Assembly (NCBI RefSeq): GCF_000364605.1
Contig: NZ_KB822579.1
Coordinates: forward strand, 248,001 to 312,000
DNA: 64,000 bases
Reading direction: 5' to 3'
From: Nocardioides sp. Iso805N
Lineage (GTDB): Bacteria > Actinomycetota > Actinomycetes > Propionibacteriales > Nocardioidaceae
The notes below the pieces were generated by a model, which made no database searches, was not told the origin of the DNA, and was given only the letters and a program-made list of their open reading frames with translations. Shown in pieces: positions 61,114 through 64,000 of this stretch (position 1 is its first letter; every line of letters begins with the position of its first letter). The position numbers and the translations under genes are program-made.

Positions 61114-62285
61114 TCAACGACCGTCCGACCATCACCATGACCAACTGGCGCGAGCCAGACATGGTCCGCCATGCCTTCCAGCGGATTGAGGAGTTCCAGC
61201 CGACGGCGCTGATCTCGCGCGGTGCAGGACCTGTCGCCGACCTACCGACCGCGCTGGACGCGTTCGATCTGGGCGATCTGGGCGACCTGCGGGTCTCGGC
61301 CGAGCTCGGCACGGTCCGGGAGGTGCTGGATGCGACGGAGACCGACAGCTGGCTCGTGCTGCACCGCGGCCGGCTGCTCGTCGAGGAGTACGCCGCTCCC
61401 ATGACCGCCGCGACCCGTCACCTGCTGATGTCGGTGAGCAAGTCGATCGTCGGCGCGGTCGTGGGAGCGCTGGTCGACCGTGGGGTGCTCGATCCCTCGC
61501 GACCGGTCGCCGATGTCGTCCCCGAGCTGGCCGGCAGCGGGTACGACGGCGCCCGGCTGCGCGACGTCCTGGACATGCGCAGCGGCGTCCGCTTCAACGA
61601 GGACTACCTCGATCCCGAGGCCGAGGTCTGCCTGCTGGACGAGTCGGTGGGCTGGGCACCCCGCTCCCATGGCGGCCCGGCCACGCTCAAGGACTTCCTC
61701 CGTCGAACGGTGGCGGATCGTCCGCATGGTGGCCCCTTCCACTATCGCAGCTGTGAGACCGACGTCCTCGGTTGGATCTGCGAGGCGGCGACCGGCCGGC
61801 CCTTCGCCGAGCTCGCCTCCGAGCTGCTGTGGTCCCGCTTGGGCGCGGAGGCCGATGCCGCGATCTGCGTCGACGGCGAGGGCACCGGGGTCTTCGACGG
61901 CGGCATCTGCGCCACCGCGCGCGACCTGGCGCGCTTCGGCCTGATGCTGCTGCACAGCGGTGTCTCGGCCACGGGGGAGCGGGTGCTGAGCAGCACCTGG
62001 ATCGACGACATCGTCGCCGGCGAGGACGACATCACCGCCGCGTTCGCCGCGGCACCGGAGGCGAGCATGCTCCCGGGTGGCTCCTACCGCAGCCAGTGCT
62101 GGGTGCCAGCGGGGCGCGAGACGGTCATGTGCGTAGGCATCCACGGCCAGTTCGTCTACGTCGACAGGGCGGCCTCGGCGGTCATCGTGAAGCTCTCGAG
62201 CTGGCCCATGCCGTGGGAGGGATCGCGGATGGCCGCCGCCCTGCAGCTCTTCGCGGCGGTCGGCGACCGGCTCCGGCGCGCCTGA
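61110..62285 (+). CDS. Serine hydrolase, beta-lactamase / NylB-like fold
   Basis: 391-residue penicillin-recognising-fold hydrolase. Catalytic SxxK is S108-V-S-K111; Y168 in FNEDY and Y214 in HYRSCETD occupy positions like those of 6-aminohexanoate-dimer hydrolase (NylB), whose length (about 392) it matches. It likely cleaves an amide or ester in a small compound. GTG 61110 has AGGAG nine bases upstream and overlaps the tetR stop. No signal peptide is seen, so it acts in the cytoplasm. Confidence 0.8.
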   Translation: MINDRPTITMTNWREPDMVRHAFQRIEEFQPTALISRGAGPVADLPTALDAFDLGDLGDLRVSAELGTVREVLDATETDSWLVLHRGRLLVEEYAAPMTAATRHLLMSVSKSIVGAVVGALVDRGVLDPSRPVADVVPELAGSGYDGARLRDVLDMRSGVRFNEDYLDPEAEVCLLDESVGWAPRSHGGPATLKDFLRRTVADRPHGGPFHYRSCETDVLGWICEAATGRPFAELASELLWSRLGAEADAAICVDGEGTGVFDGGICATARDLARFGLMLLHSGVSATGERVLSSTWIDDIVAGEDDITAAFAAAPEASMLPGGSYRSQCWVPAGRETVMCVGIHGQFVYVDRAASAVIVKLSSWPMPWEGSRMAAALQLFAAVGDRLRRA

Positions 62286-62853
62286 CCGGTGCCGTACGCC
62301 TGCCACTGACCGGGGGCCCGGTCTTCGGAAAGGTCACGCAGACGTGCGCCGCTGCTGGTGAGCCACTTGCCGTCTACGGCGGGCGCTTCAGCGACCTGAG
62401 CCTTCGTGACAACGAGCCGCAGCACTGGCTTTTTCTGACCTCCACGAAACCGTACCGGTCATCCAGTGCGCTGCAGATCCGCTGCCCCCCGGGTGCGCAA
62501 AGAGGGCCTGACCAAGGCGTCCTGCTGGTGGCGATGGCGATACCGCTGCCGCTAACACGGCCTTCACCGCGCTGACCTCGGCGTGGACCGCACGGGTGGA
62601 CCAGGCCGCCCGCAGCTGACTGGCCGACGTCCCTGGAGCCGAGGTGACGACTGTCGACCGCGACGGCACCACGTTCTATGTCCATGTCCGTACGCCGGAT
62701 GGGATTCGCCGACAGCCGCGCTGGTGCATCGTCTGTCCCCACTCGTGCCTCCGGGATCGGCGTGATGATCGAGACGACCATGGGCAGGGTGGGCGATGCC
62801 GGCGATGTCCGCTGACAGCGGAGGTCGCTGGCAACCATGCGGCCGAGCGGGCG
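62286..62853. other. No intact gene; decayed sequence including a coding-like remnant
   Basis: 568 bases without a convincing complete gene. In one plus-strand frame from about 62524 to 62720 the translation is protein-like (TAAANTAFTALTSAWTARVD, then a TGA stop near 62616, then LADVPGAEVTTVDRDGTTFY), suggesting a fragment of a lost gene similar in style to small helical WXG-like proteins. The rest shows no recognisable domain or RNA. Confidence 0.4.
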
Positions 62854-63181
62854 TTAGCCGAGCAGACGACGCTTGGCGTCGGCAAACTCGCCGTCGGTGA
62901 GCAGGCCCTGCTCATGCAGGGTGGCGATCTTCCGGAGCTGGTCACCGAGTTGGTCGGTGGAAGCCGCACCCGACCGACGGTGCGGCGGCCTTTTAGGCCG
63001 CGGACGGTGGCGTGGCTCGTAGGCGGCTGCCTCGGCTCGTTGTTGGGCGTGGGCTGTCTGTCGTCGGCCGACGGAGTTGGCCGTGGGCTGTCTGTCGTCG
63101 GCCGACGGAGTTGGCCGTGGCCGTGGCCGTGCCGGCGATGACAGCGGTGCGTGGAGCAGACTCTCTTGACCGGGCGACCAC
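62854..63181 (-). pseudogene. SHOCT-domain gene frameshifted by a 34-bp tandem duplication
   Basis: From GTG 63181 the frame encodes RTAVIAGTATATANSVGRRQ, the typical start of short actinobacterial SHOCT proteins, then shifts into nonsense and a TAA at about 62993. In another frame, ending with TAA 62854, lies a clear SHOCT domain: DQLRKIATLHEQGLLTDGEF followed by ADAKRRLLG. Two identical 34-base copies (63051-63118) sit between them; removing one copy puts the halves in one frame. The duplication therefore explains the break exactly. GTG 63181 directly follows the stop of the MFS gene. Confidence 0.8.
63051..63118. repeat. 34-bp tandem direct duplication
   Basis: Copies at 63051-63084 and 63085-63118 are identical, beginning GGGCTGTCTGTCGTCGGCC. 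34 is not a multiple of three, so the duplication shifts the SHOCT reading frame by one. Partial GGCCGT iterations follow. Confidence 0.92.
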
Positions 63182-64000
63182 CTACAAGGTTGACGCAGCG
63201 TTTCGTGCCTCCTGGCCGACCCTTGCAGCTGTCAGTGGGAGGAGGGCGAGCGCACCCGCCAGCGTCATCGCGGCGGCCCCCCAGAAGAGAACGACCAACC
63301 CCGCGGTATGGGCAACGACCCCACCGGTGAGGGCCCCGATGGCGAGGCTGCCCCAGGCGATGAGCCGGTGCGTGCTGATCACGCGACCGAGGAGGTGCAG
63401 CGGGACGATGCGCTGCCGCATCGTCACTGTGCCGACGTTCCACAGAGCGACACCCAGTCCACCGAGCGCGTACGCCGCACCAATCGCCACGACGTTGTGG
63501 GTCAATACGGGCGCGATGATCTGTCCAGCCTGGGTCACCGTGTTGATCGCGAGGAGGGCCCGCAGGTCCAGCGCCCTGGTCGCTGCTCGGATCAACAGCG
63601 ACCCGAGCACGCTCCCGACGGCCGAGGCGGCCAGCAACAGCCCGAACCCGCGCGGGCTCAGCCCGAGCGGTGAGCCGGGACCGACGGCATAGAGCACGAA
63701 GACTCCGGCGGCAGCGGCACCCGCGAAGTTGGTCACGGCTACGCAGGCGCACACAGAACGCAGCGCCGTACTTCGGGCCAGGAACCGCACGCCGATGGCG
63801 ATGTCGGACCGTAGCGAAGTGACCTCCGTCGGTTCGTCGCGACGTGCCCTGAAGGTGCCGGTGAGCGCGATCAGCATCCCCGCGGCAACAGCCCACACCA
63901 TGGCCGGCCCGCCGAGTGCCAGGCCGACGCCGACCCCAGCGAGTACGCCGCCGAGTGCCGGGCCTGCGAACTGGTTCGTGGCTTGGTCGGCGATCTGTTG
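63182..64000 (-). CDS. MFS transporter, C-terminal 272 residues (5' end beyond window)
   Basis: The minus frame is open from the window edge to the TAG at 63182. The visible part begins QQIADQATNQFAGPALGGVL, a segment typical of EntS-like MFS exporters, and continues with about eight helices, including GLSPRGFGLLLAASAVGSVLGSLL and VGTVTMRQRIVPLHLLGRV. An internal ATG at 63901 is not needed as start. The substrate is unknown; a macrolide or siderophore exporter is possible. Confidence 0.85.
   Translation of the reverse strand, partial: QQIADQATNQFAGPALGGVLAGVGVGLALGGPAMVWAVAAGMLIALTGTFRARRDEPTEVTSLRSDIAIGVRFLARSTALRSVCACVAVTNFAGAAAAGVFVLYAVGPGSPLGLSPRGFGLLLAASAVGSVLGSLLIRAATRALDLRALLAINTVTQAGQIIAPVLTHNVVAIGAAYALGGLGVALWNVGTVTMRQRIVPLHLLGRVISTHRLIAWGSLAIGALTGGVVAHTAGLVVLFWGAAAMTLAGALALLPLTAARVGQEARNAASTL

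Noticed and set aside
63051..63118. Attachment site or CRISPR-like repeat
   Set aside because: Just two abutting identical copies inside a gene; a simple tandem duplication explains them and the frameshift.

Overview
The window is GC-rich, densely packed DNA from an actinobacterium, most likely a member of the Nocardioidaceae (Nocardioides or a close relative). I infer this from gene content and order, since no database search was possible. The main marker is a tkt / ctaB / ctaA / ABC pair / sufR-sufB-sufD-sufC-sufS-sufU-sufT block, an order known from Mycobacterium and relatives. Other markers are a dodecin, an acVLRF1-type release factor, a fabG-inhA-like pair and a CE1758/CE1759-type flavin pair. 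Many genes begin 6-8 bases after a TAnnnT box with no ribosome binding site, which is the actinobacterial leaderless pattern.

Layout. 1-6270: transketolase (partial), heme O synthase, a DUF559-type nuclease-like protein, heme A synthase and a two-gene ABC transporter. 6423-12750: the SUF iron-sulfur operon with a visible candidate SufR operator. 12814-22350: mixed housekeeping genes (acVLRF1, a phosphotransferase-fold kinase, a zinc peptidase, an ABC-F protein, a broken ABC exporter, SURF1, MoaA, dodecin). 22414-25838: fatty acid synthesis (fabG, enoyl-ACP reductase), SixA and SerB. 26659-29768: an ATPase, then an NfeD / SPFH / nitroreductase operon. 29793-33639: ethanolamine ammonia-lyase (eutBC) with an amino-acid/amine permease. 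33655-37358: a lipase-like hydrolase and a phosphodiesterase, then a luciferase-like monooxygenase with its FMN reductase. 37451-45995: a minus-strand surface-glycan cluster. 46076-55046: siroheme synthesis, an RNA methyltransferase, peptide deformylase, an acyl-CoA dehydrogenase pair and other genes. 55122-55206: tRNA-Leu(GAG). 55381-62285: MFS/MarR and amidohydrolase/permease/TetR/serine hydrolase, which looks like an accessory catabolic module. 62286-63181: decayed sequence. 63182-64000: a partial MFS transporter.

How genes work together. CtaB, CtaA and SURF1 serve cytochrome oxidase assembly. SufBCDSUT build Fe-S clusters under SufR control, and MoaA is a likely client. EutBC split ethanolamine with B12, and the adjacent permease probably imports it. 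The GT2 synthase at 37451 carries an N-terminal MshEN-like domain and is encoded with a BcsB-like protein, so the locus may be a cyclic-di-GMP-responsive exopolysaccharide system. That is the most interesting system-level hypothesis here.

Three genes are broken in this sequence: the ABC exporter at 17606-19446 lacks the ABC signature, a small gene at 12814-13289 has a one-base frameshift, and a SHOCT-domain gene at 62854-63181 is shifted by a 34-bp tandem duplication. Several 3' intergenic gaps hold short repeats, including a 22-bp tandem repeat family found at two distant loci. Start sites were chosen from ribosome binding sites, stop/start overlaps or -10 spacing and are inferences.
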